Shown here one piece after another: positions 27,701 through 36,629 of a stretch of DNA of 64,000 bases. The notes below the pieces were generated by a model. The model was not told the origin of the DNA, ran no database searches, and worked only from the letters and a program-made list of their open reading frames with translations. The position numbers and the translations under genes are program-made. The stretch covers positions 69,309,254 to 69,373,253 of the forward strand of contig OZ024854.1 of assembly GCA_964017155.1 (NCBI GenBank), given 5' to 3'. This stretch comes from Oasisia sp. SBJ-2009. Taxonomy: Eukaryota; Annelida; Polychaeta; Sabellida; Siboglinidae. Each line of letters begins with the position of its first letter. Position 1 is the stretch's first letter.

Positions 27701-27855
27701 TGTGTGCACAAGCAATGGTACTGATCAATTCAATTGTGTTAGTTGTGAACTAACACGTCGAATCTTTATATAGACCAGTTTTGGTCTACATAAAACAGCG
27801 GTCTACATAAGCCGGTCCTATATGCATAAGCGGTCGACATAAGCTGCTTTTAGGA

Positions 27856-27900
<45 letters not shown>

Positions 27901-30121
27901 TATAAGTATATGTAATACTTTTATTGAAATAAAAATGTCCACCCACTGGGTCAAAGTTTGTGTTGACAGTAAACGTATTATGTTTACTTCAATTACACAT
28001 AAACAGGTTGTTATATAGTTGTCTAAACAAAGCTTTCTTAACAAGTAAAGGATATGGCTAAAATCATCTTATGTAAAATTTGTAAACATAAATGAACTTG
28101 GTTTGTAGTGGATGCTTTGATCATGTGCCAGTGTGTAATGGGTTTGGTTGACGTATAGATTGTGCACACACCTATTGATACATGTAGCTATAACTAAGTA
28201 CACCTGTAGATACATTGTGGAAACACTATGGATACACCGGTTGTTATACTGTGGATAAACATAGATACACCTGTATATACACTGGATACACTGTGGATAC
28301 ACATGTGGATACACCAGTGGATACATCAGGGAATACACTGAATACACTGTGGATACACCAGTGGATACACCAGTGGATACACCAGTGAATACAATGGATA
28401 CACTGTGGATACACATGTGGATACACCAGTGGATACACCAATGAATACACTGAATACACTGGTTCTAGTGACAAAGACAAGTCATGGTGAGACACTTCTG
28501 GTTCAGGTGACAAAGACAAGTCATAGTGAGACACTTCTGGTTCTAGTGACAAAGACAAGTCATAGTGAGACACTTCTGGTTCAGGTGACAAAGACAAGTC
28601 ATGGTGAGACACTTCTGGTTCTAATGACAAAGACAAGTCATGGTGAGACACTTCTAGTTCTGGTGACAAAGACAAGTCATAGTGAGACACTTCTGATTCT
28701 GGTGACAAAGACAAGTCATGGTGAGACACTTCTAGTTCTGGTGACAAAGACAAGTCATAGTGAGACACTTCTAGTTCTGGTGACAAAGACAAGTCATAGT
28801 GAGACACTTCTGGTTCTGGTGACAAAGACAAGTCATGGTGAGACACTTCTGATTCTGGTGACAAAGACAAGTCATGGTGAGACACTTCTAGTTCTGGTGA
28901 CAAAGACAAGTCATAGCGAGACACTTCTGATTCTGGTGACAAAGACAAGTCATAGTGAGACACTTCTAGTTATGGTGACAACGACAAGTCATAGCGAGAC
29001 ACTTCTGGTTCTAGTGACAAAGACAAGTCATAGTGAGACACTTCTGGTTCAGGTGACAAAGACAAGTCATAGTGAGACACTTCTAGTTCTGGTGACAAAG
29101 ACAAGTCATAGTGAGACACTTCTGGTTTTGGTGACAAAGACAAGTCATAGTGAGACACTTCTGGTTCTGGTGACAAAGACAAGCCATAGTGAGACACTTC
29201 TAGTTCTGGTAACAAGGACAAGTCATGGTGAGACACTTCTAGTTCTGGTGACAAAGACAAGTCATAGTGAGACACTTCTGGTTTTGGTGACAAAGACAAG
29301 TCATGTGAGACACTTCTGGTTCTGGTGACAAAGTCAGTGGGTTGTTTTGTTGCAGGAACGTGACATTCACTTCAGGGGTGAGTTCACAGACCAGATGAAG
29401 GCGAGGTTTGACAAGGACGATGTCACCATGGTCAAGTTGCCTCCACAGCCTGGGCTGGCGGCCGTGGGCACAGCAGACAGTCGGTCCTTGGGTGGTCAGT
29501 TGGTCAGTCGGGCCGTGGGAAGTCACACAGCCCGAGAAACAACCCCGTCCAGAGGTGAGTGTACATTGGATGGTACACCAATAGCTGCACTCACTCATCA
29601 CATACATTGGATTGACAAAGGGTACGGCAAGTGCAACTTGTTCTGATTGTTAATAGTACAATTATAGGGAGCATTACAAGATGCAGCAGTTTCTTTGGCC
29701 ACAAACATGTGTTAAGTTGCTGGCTAATGACAGGCCATTCTCTAAAATTGCTTCTATTTTTCAACATCCCAGACATTGCATAGACATGGGACATATTGGT
29801 TGTTGTACATATTTGTTGTGCTTATTTGATTATGAACACATTTAATTTGTGCCTAATGAAATGAGTGGGGAGTTTTAATCAGTTTAAATTACCGGTAATT
29901 AAATGAAATCTGAAGTGATGCTAAAATGTATTCTGTGTACAGATAACCTGCTGACACCGCGACGAACACGAAGTGAGATGACACATACGTACAACGACAT
30001 GACCTTGTGGGAGCCTCTGACTCTGTCAGCACTCATGGAATACAAGAAGATGCGGCAAGTGTTTGGAACGGGCGACTTCGCACGTGGAAGAGTTCCTCTG
30101 TGGCCAGTGAAGACGGACTAG
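6693..30121 (+). CDS. Unrecognised multi-exon gene, last nine exons (spliced)
   Basis: Nine exons (A-I) at 6693-6765, 7780-8019, 16664-16852, 19239-19330, 21120-21200, 24383-24604, 26724-26885, 29356-29554 and 29943-30121 join in one frame with matching phases at all eight junctions. They end in TAG at 30119-30121, giving 1,437 nt and 478 visible residues. The 5' end is missing: exon A opens in phase 0 without a start codon. The protein is soluble-looking, with no signal peptide or membrane segment. Residues 1-60 are a highly charged Arg/Lys/Glu stretch, probably helical or coiled-coil. Residues 70-105 are Ser-rich, and residues 110-122 are acidic before 'PWYVEQLYQLFG'. The C-terminal part has aromatic motifs such as 'EYVYKKWLKSDHAREAM', 'EDWSFVVPEK' and 'NDMTLWEPLTLSALMEY'. 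I do not recognise the family and assign no function. The matching phases and exon-like composition make it a real gene; introns are nearly all minisatellite. Confidence 0.85.
6766..7239 (+). other. Intron between exons A and B, unique part
   Basis: AT-rich single-copy intron sequence with no repeat or coding signal apart from a 70-codon chance ORF (6858-7070). Confidence 0.6.
7240..7725. repeat. 42 bp minisatellite in intron before exon B
   Basis: About 11 units with a 42 bp period, containing 'gttgtctagacgtctacta' and 'ggtggcattaggttagca'. The last two units are diverged ('acatttacaacttaaagc'). The array ends about 55 bp before the exon B acceptor. Confidence 0.95.
7780..8019 (+). CDS. Exon B of unrecognised gene
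   Basis: 240 nt, acceptor 'ctcctctatcag', donor 'gtaagt' at 8020, phases 1 in and 1 out. It starts 'EDRQRLEERRAAQREKKK' (charged helix) and continues into a Ser-rich stretch. The last 28 bases of the exon plus the first 7 intron bases form the unit of the array that follows, so the exon 3' end is itself the first repeat copy. Reading through the donor meets TGA at 8040-8042, supporting the splice here. Confidence 0.85.
7992..8357 (+). repeat. 35 bp minisatellite carrying 5' splice sites
   Basis: Ten units of exactly 35 bp beginning inside exon B. Each holds 'cacttgtgatgtcacc' followed by 'catggtaagttcatg'. GTAAGT occurs at 8020 (true donor) and again at 8055, 8090, 8125, 8160, 8195, 8230, 8265 and 8300; the tenth unit at 8335 reads 'gacaagt'. 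It is directly followed by the 37 bp array. Confidence 0.95.
8358..16628 (+). repeat. 8.3 kb array of 37 bp units carrying 3' splice-site-like sequence
   Basis: About 223 units with a 37 bp period: 'agatatctgtatccctctc' then 'ccttgtagac(a/g)ccatcct'. The segment 'ctcccttgtag' plus 'acagcatcct' is almost identical to the true acceptor and first bases of exon C ('ctcccttgtag|gcagcatcct'). Roughly half the units read 'ttgtacacacc' and so lack the AG. A higher-order duplication is present: a 228 bp block at 10376-10603 recurs identically at 13225-13452, offset 2,849 bp or 77 units. Confidence 0.97.
16664..16852 (+). CDS. Exon C of unrecognised gene
   Basis: 189 nt, acceptor 'cactcccttgtag', donor 'gtaggt' at 16853, phases 1 in and 1 out. 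It encodes 'GSILREEDESEEDGDGEVE', an acidic stretch, followed by 'RPWYVEQLYQLFGREADDF' and a basic end. It is flanked on both sides by arrays that resemble its own edges. Confidence 0.88.
16860..18995 (+). repeat. 19 bp purine-rich minisatellite
   Basis: About 112 units of 19 bp ('agagacacagggagggtgg'), beginning seven bases after the exon C donor. The + strand is strongly purine-biased. The first units ('ggtggaggagcacagggag') grade into the exon end 'cgacagagggaaggag', suggesting that the donor region seeded the array. A sub-block with 'agagaaggctgacagatag' recurs at about 18411, 18602, 18694 and 18827. The 600-760-codon minus-strand ORFs through this array (Ser/Leu/His/Pro repeats) are artefacts. 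Confidence 0.95.
19239..19330 (+). CDS. Exon D of unrecognised gene
   Basis: 92 nt, acceptor 'gtgtgtgacag', donor 'gtatga' at 19331, phases 1 in and 0 out. It encodes 'DLGAGGLWTMLREDSYLK' and 'LLHEDSTISNELK'. The short stretch before it (18996-19238) is unique, and no array copies this exon's edges. Confidence 0.85.
19331..19920 (+). other. Intron after exon D, unique part
   Basis: Single-copy AT-rich intron. No coding, RNA or mobile-element signal recognised. Confidence 0.6.
19921..20572. repeat. 46 bp minisatellite
   Basis: About 14 units of 46 bp containing 'atgtaaatagggacagacc' and 'gtgttcaacagtcagggag'. They are nearly identical, with alternating 'cccgtg' and 'ccggtg' variants. Confidence 0.95.
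20660..21119 (+). repeat. Diverged tandem copies of exon E 5' edge
   Basis: Eight imperfect copies (about 50-58 bp apart) of the exon E acceptor plus its first 30 or so bases. The best copies read 'gggttttgtag' then 'gcagactacaggaccatc' and 'atcaaacagtgtcttg', against the true 'ggttgttgcag' then 'gcggcctacagttccttc'. Translated in exon phase, a copy gives 'ADYRTIIKQCL' against the true 'AAYSSFIRQCL'. Other copies carry TAA stops or frameshifts, and none has a convincing donor. Confidence 0.85.
21120..21200 (+). CDS. Exon E of unrecognised gene
   Basis: 81 nt (27 codons), acceptor 'ggttgttgcag', donor 'gtaagt' at 21201, phase 0 at both ends. It encodes 'AAYSSFIRQCLVHRKKPVE' and 'RNFCAEAD'. 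It was chosen over its upstream near-copies because only it runs open to a good donor. Confidence 0.85.
21255..21750. repeat. 49 bp minisatellite
   Basis: About ten units of 49 bp containing 'aacaagtatctcagaaggc' and 'agggttacactgagagtaa', starting about 55 bp after the exon E donor. Confidence 0.95.
21895..23967. repeat. 34 bp minisatellite with a 12 bp palindrome
   Basis: About 62 units of 34 bp (31 bp in the 'actagtgatcac' variant). Each carries 'gcatgaacacagacctg' and, in most, the perfect 12 bp palindrome CTGTGATCACAG. Units alternate 'gtatact' and 'ggatact' in local patterns, pointing to dimer-level expansion. Confidence 0.96.
24131..24378 (+). repeat. Four 62 bp copies of exon F acceptor and 5' edge
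   Basis: Exact 62 bp spacing of AG|gttccagagtta at 24134, 24196, 24258 and 24320, followed by the true acceptor at 24382. Each decoy copy reads GTT CCA GAG TTA TAA, a stop at the fifth codon, where the true exon reads CAA. Confidence 0.95.
24383..24604 (+). CDS. Exon F of unrecognised gene
   Basis: 222 nt (74 codons), acceptor 'gtttctttcag', donor 'gtaagt' at 24605, phase 0 at both ends. It encodes 'VPELQQLMDESRIREAQNF', a segment 'RASRSNKDRALILLHNN' and a Gly/Asp-rich tail. Good codon periodicity and no in-frame stop. Confidence 0.88.
24710..24960. repeat. 27 bp minisatellite
   Basis: About nine units of 27 bp with 'gcattaaacaggtgttttga', located just after the exon F donor. Confidence 0.9.
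24961..25480 (+). other. Intron after exon F, unique part
   Basis: Single-copy AT-rich intron. No gene, RNA or mobile-element signature seen. Confidence 0.55.
25481..26180. repeat. 20 bp minisatellite
   Basis: About 33 diverged units of 20 bp, 'ccactgacactacctggagg' type. A block at about 25570-25700 resembles the block at 25880-26010 (both contain 'ctggaagcctctggcac'), a small internal duplication. Confidence 0.93.
26225..26295. repeat. (GT)n/(GCAT)n microsatellite
   Basis: A (TG) run with 'gcatgcatgcgtgcg'. The rest of the intron to exon G (26296-26723) is single-copy, with nothing recognised. Confidence 0.85.
26724..26885 (+). CDS. Exon G of unrecognised gene
   Basis: 162 nt (54 codons), acceptor 'tttggttgcag', donor 'gtaaac' at 26886, phase 0 at both ends. 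It encodes 'GSEYVYKKWLKSDHAREAM', 'EDWSFVVPEKEVGKTETK' and 'HRIKFLK'. Basic and aromatic; no array derived from its edges. Confidence 0.87.
26889..26945. repeat. (CACAAACACATA)n repeat
   Basis: Short 12-14 bp repeat directly after the exon G donor. Confidence 0.85.
27004..27050. repeat. (TA)n tract left of MITE
   Basis: Alternating TA sequence bordering the element at 27054. A matching (TA)n tract lies at 27856-27890 on the other side. Confidence 0.9.
27054..27854. mobile_element. MITE-like DNA element with subterminal inverted motifs
   Basis: Perfect 16 bp inverted arms GCAGCTTATGTCGACC (27061-27076) and its complement (27832-27847). The outer bases match partly (left 'tctaagg', right complement 'tcctaaaa'). 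Several inverted 'GGTCTACATAA' boxes occur: 27091-27105 (complement), 27234-27248 with 27267-27281 (15 bp perfect inverted pair), 27783-27793 and 27800-27810. A 9 bp-arm hairpin lies at 27736-27756. The element sits inside a (TA)n tract, consistent with TA targeting, though an exact target duplication cannot be resolved in (TA)n. No transposase ORF, so it is non-autonomous. The superfamily is not recognised. Confidence 0.75.
27856..27903. repeat. (TA)n/(CA)n tract right of MITE
   Basis: (TA)n followed by 'cacacacacatataa'. The 27904-28200 stretch after it is single-copy and non-coding. Confidence 0.9.
28205..28465. repeat. 12-13 bp minisatellite (ggatacaccagt)
   Basis: Degenerate 12 bp units, 'ggatacaccagtggatacac' type, running into the 39 bp array. 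Confidence 0.9.
28466..29330. repeat. 39 bp minisatellite before exon H
   Basis: About 22 units of 39 bp with 'gtgacaaagacaagtcata' and 'gtgagacacttctggttct'. The period is a multiple of three, so both strands stay open (307 and 239 codons). These ORFs are not genes. The array ends 25 bp before exon H but is not an obvious copy of its edge. Confidence 0.95.
29356..29554 (+). CDS. Exon H of unrecognised gene
   Basis: 199 nt, acceptor 'gttttgttgcag', donor 'gtgagt' at 29555, phases 0 in and 1 out. It encodes 'ERDIHFRGEFTDQMKARF' and 'DKDDVTMVKLPPQPGLA', followed by a Gly/Ser-rich segment. Clean codon use and no stop. Confidence 0.88.
29555..29942 (+). other. Last intron of unrecognised gene
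   Basis: 388 bp single-copy intron, the only gene 1 intron seen without a tandem array. Acceptor 'tctgtgtacag'. Confidence 0.75.
29943..30121 (+). CDS. Exon I (terminal coding exon) of unrecognised gene
   Basis: 179 nt, phase 1 in, ending in TAG at 30119-30121. It encodes 'DNLLTPRRTRSEMTHTYND', 'MTLWEPLTLSALMEYKKM' and 'GTGDFARGRVPLWPVKTD'. The aromatic 'LWEPLTLSALMEY' block is the most distinctive motif of the protein and the best query for a family search. Confidence 0.88.
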
Positions 30122-30294
30122 ACCAGTTGTCATGACAACAGTTGTCATGACAATATTCCGGTTTGATACAATCCGGCATTCTGACTTTATCTAGCACATA
30201 TTATTATGTAGTTTTGTTGGAGGAGTGACTTGGCCTGTAATCTCGTACACTGCACCAGTCTGGTTTTGCTGGAGGAATGTAAGATATAATCTCA
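30122..30294 (+). other. Start of 3' untranslated region
   Basis: Unique sequence directly after the stop codon, with a short direct repeat 'gttgtcatgacaa'. I saw no AATAAA signal between the stop and 31600; the first one noted is at about 35477, so the transcript end is unknown. Confidence 0.5.
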
Positions 30295-30762
30295 CAACAC
30301 TGGTGTAAACTGACAACACTCAGATGACAACTGGCAACACTCAGATGTCAACTGACAACACTCAGATGTCAACTGACAACACTCAGATGTCAACTGACAA
30401 CACTCAGATGTCAACTCACAACACTCAGACGTCAACTGACAACACTCAGATGTCAACTGACAACACTGATGCCAACTCACAACACTCAGATGTCAACTGA
30501 CAACACTCAGATGTCAACTGACAACACTTAGATGTCAACTGACAACACTGATGCCAACTCACAACACTCAGATGTCAACTCACAACACTCAGATGTCAAC
30601 TCACAACACTCAGATGTCAACTGACGACACTCAGATGTCAACTGACAACACTCAGATGTCAACTCACAACACTCAGATGTCAACTGACGACACTCAGATG
30701 TCAACTGACGACACTCAGATGTCAACTCAGAACACTGATGTCAACTCAGAACACTGATGTAG
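30295..30762. repeat. 21 bp minisatellite downstream of gene 1
   Basis: About 22 units of 21 bp, 'acactcagatgtcaactgac' type, about 170 bp after the stop codon and so probably in the 3' UTR. Open on both strands because of the period; not coding. Confidence 0.94.
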
Positions 30763-31219
30763 CCTTAGAAATATCAACATGGGGCCTTTAAAAACATTCA
30801 ATTATACAGTTAGTAAATTTCTTTGAAACGTGAATGTAAAATTGAATGTTTATATAATGTTTGCCTAAGAATATTTTCCCAATAGTGCTCTCATAACAGA
30901 ACCAAGCTCATATCAAATTGTTTATTCTCTCCAGAAGATTACAATGATTGCCCAATGAGACACTTAGTGTTTCTTGTGGGACGACGTCTACACACCTTGT
31001 GCAGTGTTTAATGAGGCAATACGTAATATTTTATATGTACATTGTTGAAACTTGTGCTCAGTACATTTGCAAACTCACTAAGGTGCTATGTTTAACTAAG
31101 ATGCAATGTATGTGAAGTGCCAAATTTATTTAATGTAAATCAGTTTACATGTGTAGACCATTGTATAATCATTAATTTAGTTTTACGAACTGCAGTTTAC
31201 TGAATACAGTTGTTATAAT
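30763..31219. other. Single-copy intergenic or 3' UTR stretch
   Basis: AT-rich unique sequence; nothing recognised. Confidence 0.5.
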
Positions 31220-31224
31220 ATGTT

Positions 31225-31288
<64 letters not shown>

Positions 31289-31312
31289 GTATTATATATA
31301 TATATATATTAT
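31220..31312. repeat. (TA)n microsatellite
   Basis: Long alternating TA tract with few interruptions. The 31313-31600 segment after it is single-copy and non-coding. Confidence 0.93.
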
Positions 31313-31604
31313 ATGTGTGTGTATACATATATTACATTATCTGTATATATAATGTTGGAAATATTCCACTCTGTCTGCTGTAACATTTATTTGTCAACCA
31401 ACTTGACATGACGTATTGATATAAGCATTTTACAATGACACTAGTTATTAACATACAGTAATGCAATTTATGAGATTTGTGGCAGTGACAGGTCACCACT
31501 TAGCAGTGCATGTCTTCAGTATTATATATTGAGGTATTTGGAATGATGGTTTACACTTAAAGATGATGTTTTATAGCAAGCATTTCACTCTGTGTTTGTG
31601 TTTG

Positions 31605-34600
31605 CTTACTAGGTTTAGGTCCCTTCTCTCCAAGGGACACCTCTCTTGCCTAGATACACTCTGGCCTCCTGGTGTAAGGGACACCTCTGTCACTTACATA
31701 TACATTGGCTTCCTGATGTAAGGGACACCTCTCACTTACATATACATTGGCTTCCTGATGTAAGGGACACCTCTCACTTACATATACATTGGCTTCCTGA
31801 TGTAAGGGACACCTCTTTCACCTACATACATTCTGGCCTCCTGATATAAGGGACACCTCTCACTTACATATACATTGGCTTCCTGATGTAAGGGACACCT
31901 CTGTCACTTACATATACATTGGCTTCCTGATGTAAGGGACACCTCTCACTTACATATACATTGGCTTCCTGATGTAAGGGACACCTCTTTCACCTACATA
32001 CATTCTGGCCTCCTGATATAAGGGACACCTCTCACTTACATATACATTGGCCTCCTGGTGTAAGGGACACCTCTCACTTACATATACATTGGCTTCCTGG
32101 TGTAAGGGACACCTCTCACTTACATATACATTGGCTTCCTGATGTAAGGGACACCTCTCACTTACATATACATTGGCTTCCTGATGTAAGGGACACCTCT
32201 CACTTACATATACATTGGCTTCCTGATGTAAGGGACACCTCTTTCACCTACATACATTCTGGCCTCCTGATATAAGGGACACCTCTTTCACCTACATACA
32301 CTCTGGCCTCCTGATATAAGGGACACCTCTTTCACCTATATACACTCTGGCCTCCTGATATAAGGGACACCTCTTTCACCTACATATACTCTGGCCTCCT
32401 GAGGTAAGGGGCACCTCTTTCACCTACATACATTCTGGCCTCCTGATATAAGGGACACCTCTTTCACCTACATACACTCTGGCCTCCTGATGTAAGGGAC
32501 ACCTCTTTCACCTACATACACACTGGCCTCCTGATGTAAGGGGCACCTCTTTCACCTACATATACATTGGCCTCCTGATATAAGGGACACGTCGTTCACC
32601 TACATACACTCTGGCCTCCTGATGTAAGGGACACCTCTTTCACCTACATACACTGGCCTCCTGATATAAGGGACACCTCTCTCACATACATACACACATG
32701 GCCTCCTGATATAAGGGACACCTCTTTCACCTACATACACACTGGCCTCCTGATATAAGGGACACCTCTTTCACCTACATACACTCTGGCCTCCTGATGT
32801 AAGGGACACCTCTGTCACTTACATATACATTGGCTTCCTGATGTAAGGGACACCTCTCACTTACATATACATTGGCTTCCTGATGTAAGGGACACCTCTT
32901 TCACCTACATACATTCTGGCCTCCTGATATAAGGGACACCTCTTTCACCTACATACACTCTGGCCTCCTGATATAAGGGACACCTCTTTCACCTATATAC
33001 ACTCTGGCCTCTTGATATAAGGGACACCTCTTTCACCTACATATACTCTGGCCTCCTGAGGTAAGGGGCACCTCTTTCACCTACATACATTCTGGCCTCC
33101 TGATATAAGGGACACCTCTTTCACCTACATACACTCTGGCCTCCTGATGTAAGGGACACCTCTTTCACCTACATACACACTGGCCTCCTGATGTAAGGGG
33201 CACCTCTTTCACCTACATATACATTGGCCTCCTGATATAAGGGACACGTCGTTCACCTACATACACTCTGGCCTCCTGATGTAAGGGACACCTCTTTCAC
33301 CTACATACACTGGCCTCCTGATATAAGGGACACCTCTCTCACCTACATACACACATGGCCTCCTGATATAAGGGACACCTCTTTCACCTACATACACACT
33401 GGCCTCCTGATATAAGGGACACCTCTTTCACCTACATACACTGGCCTCCTGATATAAGGGACACCTCTTTCACCTACATACACACTGGCCTCCTGATATA
33501 AGGGACACCTCTTTCACTTACATACACACTGGCCTCCTGATATAAGGGACACCTCTTTCACCTACATACACACTGGCCTCCTGATATAAGGGACACCTCT
33601 TTCACCTACATACACTGGCCTCCTGATATAAGGGACACCTCTTTCACCTACATACACACTGGCCTCCTGATATAAGGGACACCTCTTTCACCTACATACA
33701 CACTGGCCTCCTGATATAAGGGACACCTCTTTCACCTACATACACTGGCCTCCTGATATAAGGGACACCTCTTTCACCTACATACACACTGGCCTCCTGA
33801 TATAAGGGACACCTCTTTCACCTACATACACACTGGCCTCCTGATATAAGGGACACCTCTTTCACCTACATACACACTGGCCTCCTGATATAAGGGACAC
33901 CTCTTTCACCTACATACACTGGCCTCCTGATATAAGGGACACCTCTTTCACCTACATACACACTGGCCTCCTGATATAAGGGACACCTCTTTCACCTACA
34001 TACACTGGCCTCCTGATATAAGGGACACCTCTCACCTACATACACACTGGCCTCCTGATATAAGGGACACCTCTTTCACCTACATACACACTGGCCTCAT
34101 GATATAAGGGACACCTCTTTCACCTACATACACTGGCCTCCTGATATAAGGGACACCTCTCTCACCTACATACACACTGGCCTCCTGATATAAGGGACAC
34201 TTCTTGCACCTACATACACTGGCCTCCTGATATAAGGGACACCTCTCTCACCTACATACACACATGGCCTCCTGATATAAGGGACACCTCTTTCACCTAC
34301 ATACACACTGGCCTCCTGATATAAGGGACACCTCTTTCACCTACATACACTGGCCTCCTGATATAAGGGACACCTCTTTCACCTACATACACACTGGCCT
34401 CCTGATATAAGGGACACCTCTTTCACCTACATACACACTGGCCTCCTGATATAAGGGACACCTCTTTCACCTACATACACACTGGCCTCCTGATATAAGG
34501 GACACCTCTTTCACCTACATACACTGGCCTCCTGATATAAGGGACACCTCTTTCACCTACGTACACACTGGCCTCCTGATATAAGGGACACCTCTTTCAC

Positions 34601-35450
34601 CTACATACACTGGCCTCCTGATATAAGGGACACCTCTCACCTACATACACACTGGCCTCCTGATATAATGGACACCTCTTTCACCTACATACACACTGGC
34701 CTCATGATATAAGGGACACCTCTTTCACCTACATACACTGGCCTCCTGATATAAGGGACACCTCTCTCACCTACATACACACTGGCCTCCTGATATAAGG
34801 GACACTTCTTTCACCTACATACACACTGACCTCCTGATATAAAGGACACCTCTCTCACCTACATACACACATGACCTCCTGATATAAAGGACACCTCTCT
34901 CACCTACATACACACATTGCCTCCTGATATAAGGGACACCTCTCTCACCTACATACACACATGGCCTCCTGATATAAAGGACACCTCTCTCACCTACCTA
35001 CACACTGGCCTCCTGATATAAGGGACACCTCTCTCACCTACATACACACATGACCTCCTGATATAAAGGACACCTCTCTCACCTACATACACACATGGCC
35101 TCCTGATATAAGGGACACCTCTTTCACCTACACATACACATGACCTCCTGATATAAGGGACACCTCTTTCACCTACACATACACATGACCTCCTGATATA
35201 AGGGACACCTCTTTCACCTACATACACTCTGGCCTCCTGATATAAGGGACACCTCTTTCACCTATATACACTCTGGCCTCCTGATGTAAGGGACACCTCT
35301 TTCACCTACATACACACTGGCCTCCTGATATAAGGGACACTTCGTTCATACATACACACTGGCCTCCTGGTATAAGGGACAATTCGTTCACATACATACA
35401 CACTGGCCTCTTAATTGATATAAGGGACACCTCTTTATACTTACATACAC
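31605..35450. repeat. 3.8 kb array of 42-44 bp units, intergenic
   Basis: About 89 units, mostly 44 bp (42 bp when 'ca' is missing), with 'cctgatataagggacacct' and 'ctttcacctacatacaca'. The left part uses the variant 'acttacatatacattggctt'. A rare variant 'gggacacgtcgttcacc' occurs at about 32584 and again at about 33241, marking a higher-order duplication of roughly 660 bp. Confidence 0.95.
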
Positions 35451-35679
35451 TACATATATAGTTGCCTCCTCCATGCAATAAAATATTTTTAAAGAGTTCA
35501 TGTTTACTTGGCATAAACAGATTTCTTTCCTATCTGCAATACATATTATGCCTTCAAAAGTGCTAGGCTTTAATATAATTAAGATATAAGATCTTGAATA
35601 GTAATTGTATAATCATATTTTTTTATGCATCCAAAGGTTTGGATAATGTAATCATCAACAATGTCCTGTTAGTATAATG

Positions 35680-35905
35680 GTGTGTGTCAAAGAAGAATTC
35701 TTTTTCTTTTTTGTGTTTACATGGATGATCTCATAAAATGTATAATAGGTACTTTCTTTATAATTATCCATCTGATGGATGCTGATGATGTAGTGCTCAT
35801 GGCTCCTTCATCTATGGTTTATCTACGTTATTATATGTGTGTTCAGAATAAGGGAGAGAACGTATTAAATTTGGATGGTGTACCCGGTCACACAGGCATA
35901 TGCCT
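35680..35905 (+). pseudogene. Decayed reverse-transcriptase fragment
   Basis: A + strand frame contains 'FCVYMDDLIKCI' and, about 15 residues later, 'HLMDADDVVLMAPSS'. This pairing resembles the 'NVYMDDLI' and 'HLMYADDLVLMAPS' blocks of non-LTR reverse transcriptases, with the catalytic YADD changed to DADD. Length is about 70 residues with no other domain, so it is a relic. It is unrelated in sequence to the LINE at 52104. Confidence 0.55.
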
Positions 35906-36051
35906 GATATGGTATGTTTGACTCGCACCATTGGGAACTGCATGTGCAGCACTCATGAATTGGAGAATCTGTTAATCTCAGTTCAGTCTCAATTTGGAAG
36001 GTAAAAGAACTACAGATGACAAGTACCCTGGCAATGAGCATGTTTGTAAAG

Positions 36052-36137
<86 letters not shown>
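36052..36137. repeat. (CTA)n microsatellite
   Basis: About 28 perfect CTA triplets, followed by a GC-rich 'gcgcgctcgcgcgcag' stretch at about 36168. The homopolymeric Thr, Leu or Val ORFs through it are artefacts. Confidence 0.97.
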
Positions 36138-36536
36138 GTGCGTATCGAAACAGATGAGTTGTCATGTTGCGCGCTCGCGCGCAGACGACCACGCCCATTG
36201 TTATCTGAGCTTGGAGATGAACGTGTTCTTGTACTTGCAAAGTGCCGTTGCCACCACTGGACGTGAATATTTTGACGGTTTGCCTTCGTTTCCCTGATGC
36301 GTTCGCCTTCGAGAGACGCATGCCAATTCCCAAACATTTTACACATTTGGTAACACTACTGTAAATCACATGAACAAAATTTAATCTTTAGTCATTAATA
36401 AAATATTTTTTATTAAGCCTACTCACGGTAAATGCGATTGTTGCAGTATTGTTACTTTGGTAATGTGGTATATAGAGTTAGGCAATCCATCAACGTAGGT
36501 GTCGTGTGCAGAGGTTGGTCAACCCATGAAATAAAC
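36138..36536 (+). promoter_or_regulatory. Upstream region and 5' UTR of FBXL5 (putative)
   Basis: A GC-rich patch at 36160-36310 is followed by AT-rich sequence. A weak TATA-like 'ggtatatagag' lies at 36467-36477, about 60 bp before the start codon. No transcription start can be fixed from sequence, and an untranslated upstream exon is possible. Confidence 0.25.
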
Positions 36537-36629
36537 ATGTCGCCGTGTGTGCCAGTGCCGGAAGAGGTTGATGTCTTTAAAGTTCCTCATCTGCGGATGA
36601 AGGAACTGGTCAACGACTACTTTGAGATG
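36537..36629 (+). CDS. FBXL5: FBXL5 coding exon 1
   Basis: 93 nt, 31 residues from ATG at 36537, with the motif 'PEEVDVFKVPHLRMKELV'. It contains the first iron ligand (His18, human His15). The donor 'gtgggc' at 36630 is weak but gives the phase 0 that exon 2 needs; read-through ends in a stop at 36669-36671. Two residues shorter than human around the exon 1/2 join. Confidence 0.88.

Noticed and set aside
28405..29328. 307-codon + ORF and 239-codon - ORF
   Set aside because: A 39 bp repeat read in frame on both strands; unit differences are random with respect to codon position.
36016..36346. Poly-Thr, poly-Leu and poly-Val ORFs
   Set aside because: They are the (CTA)n microsatellite read in three frames.
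36430..36536. Iron-responsive element in the FBXL5 5' region
   Set aside because: I looked for a CAGUGN loop with a bulged-C stem just upstream of the start codon and found none.
36432..36536. Upstream in-frame ATG at 36432 as FBXL5 start
   Set aside because: The 35 residues it would add have no counterpart in FBXL5, whose known N-terminus aligns with the ATG at 36537.
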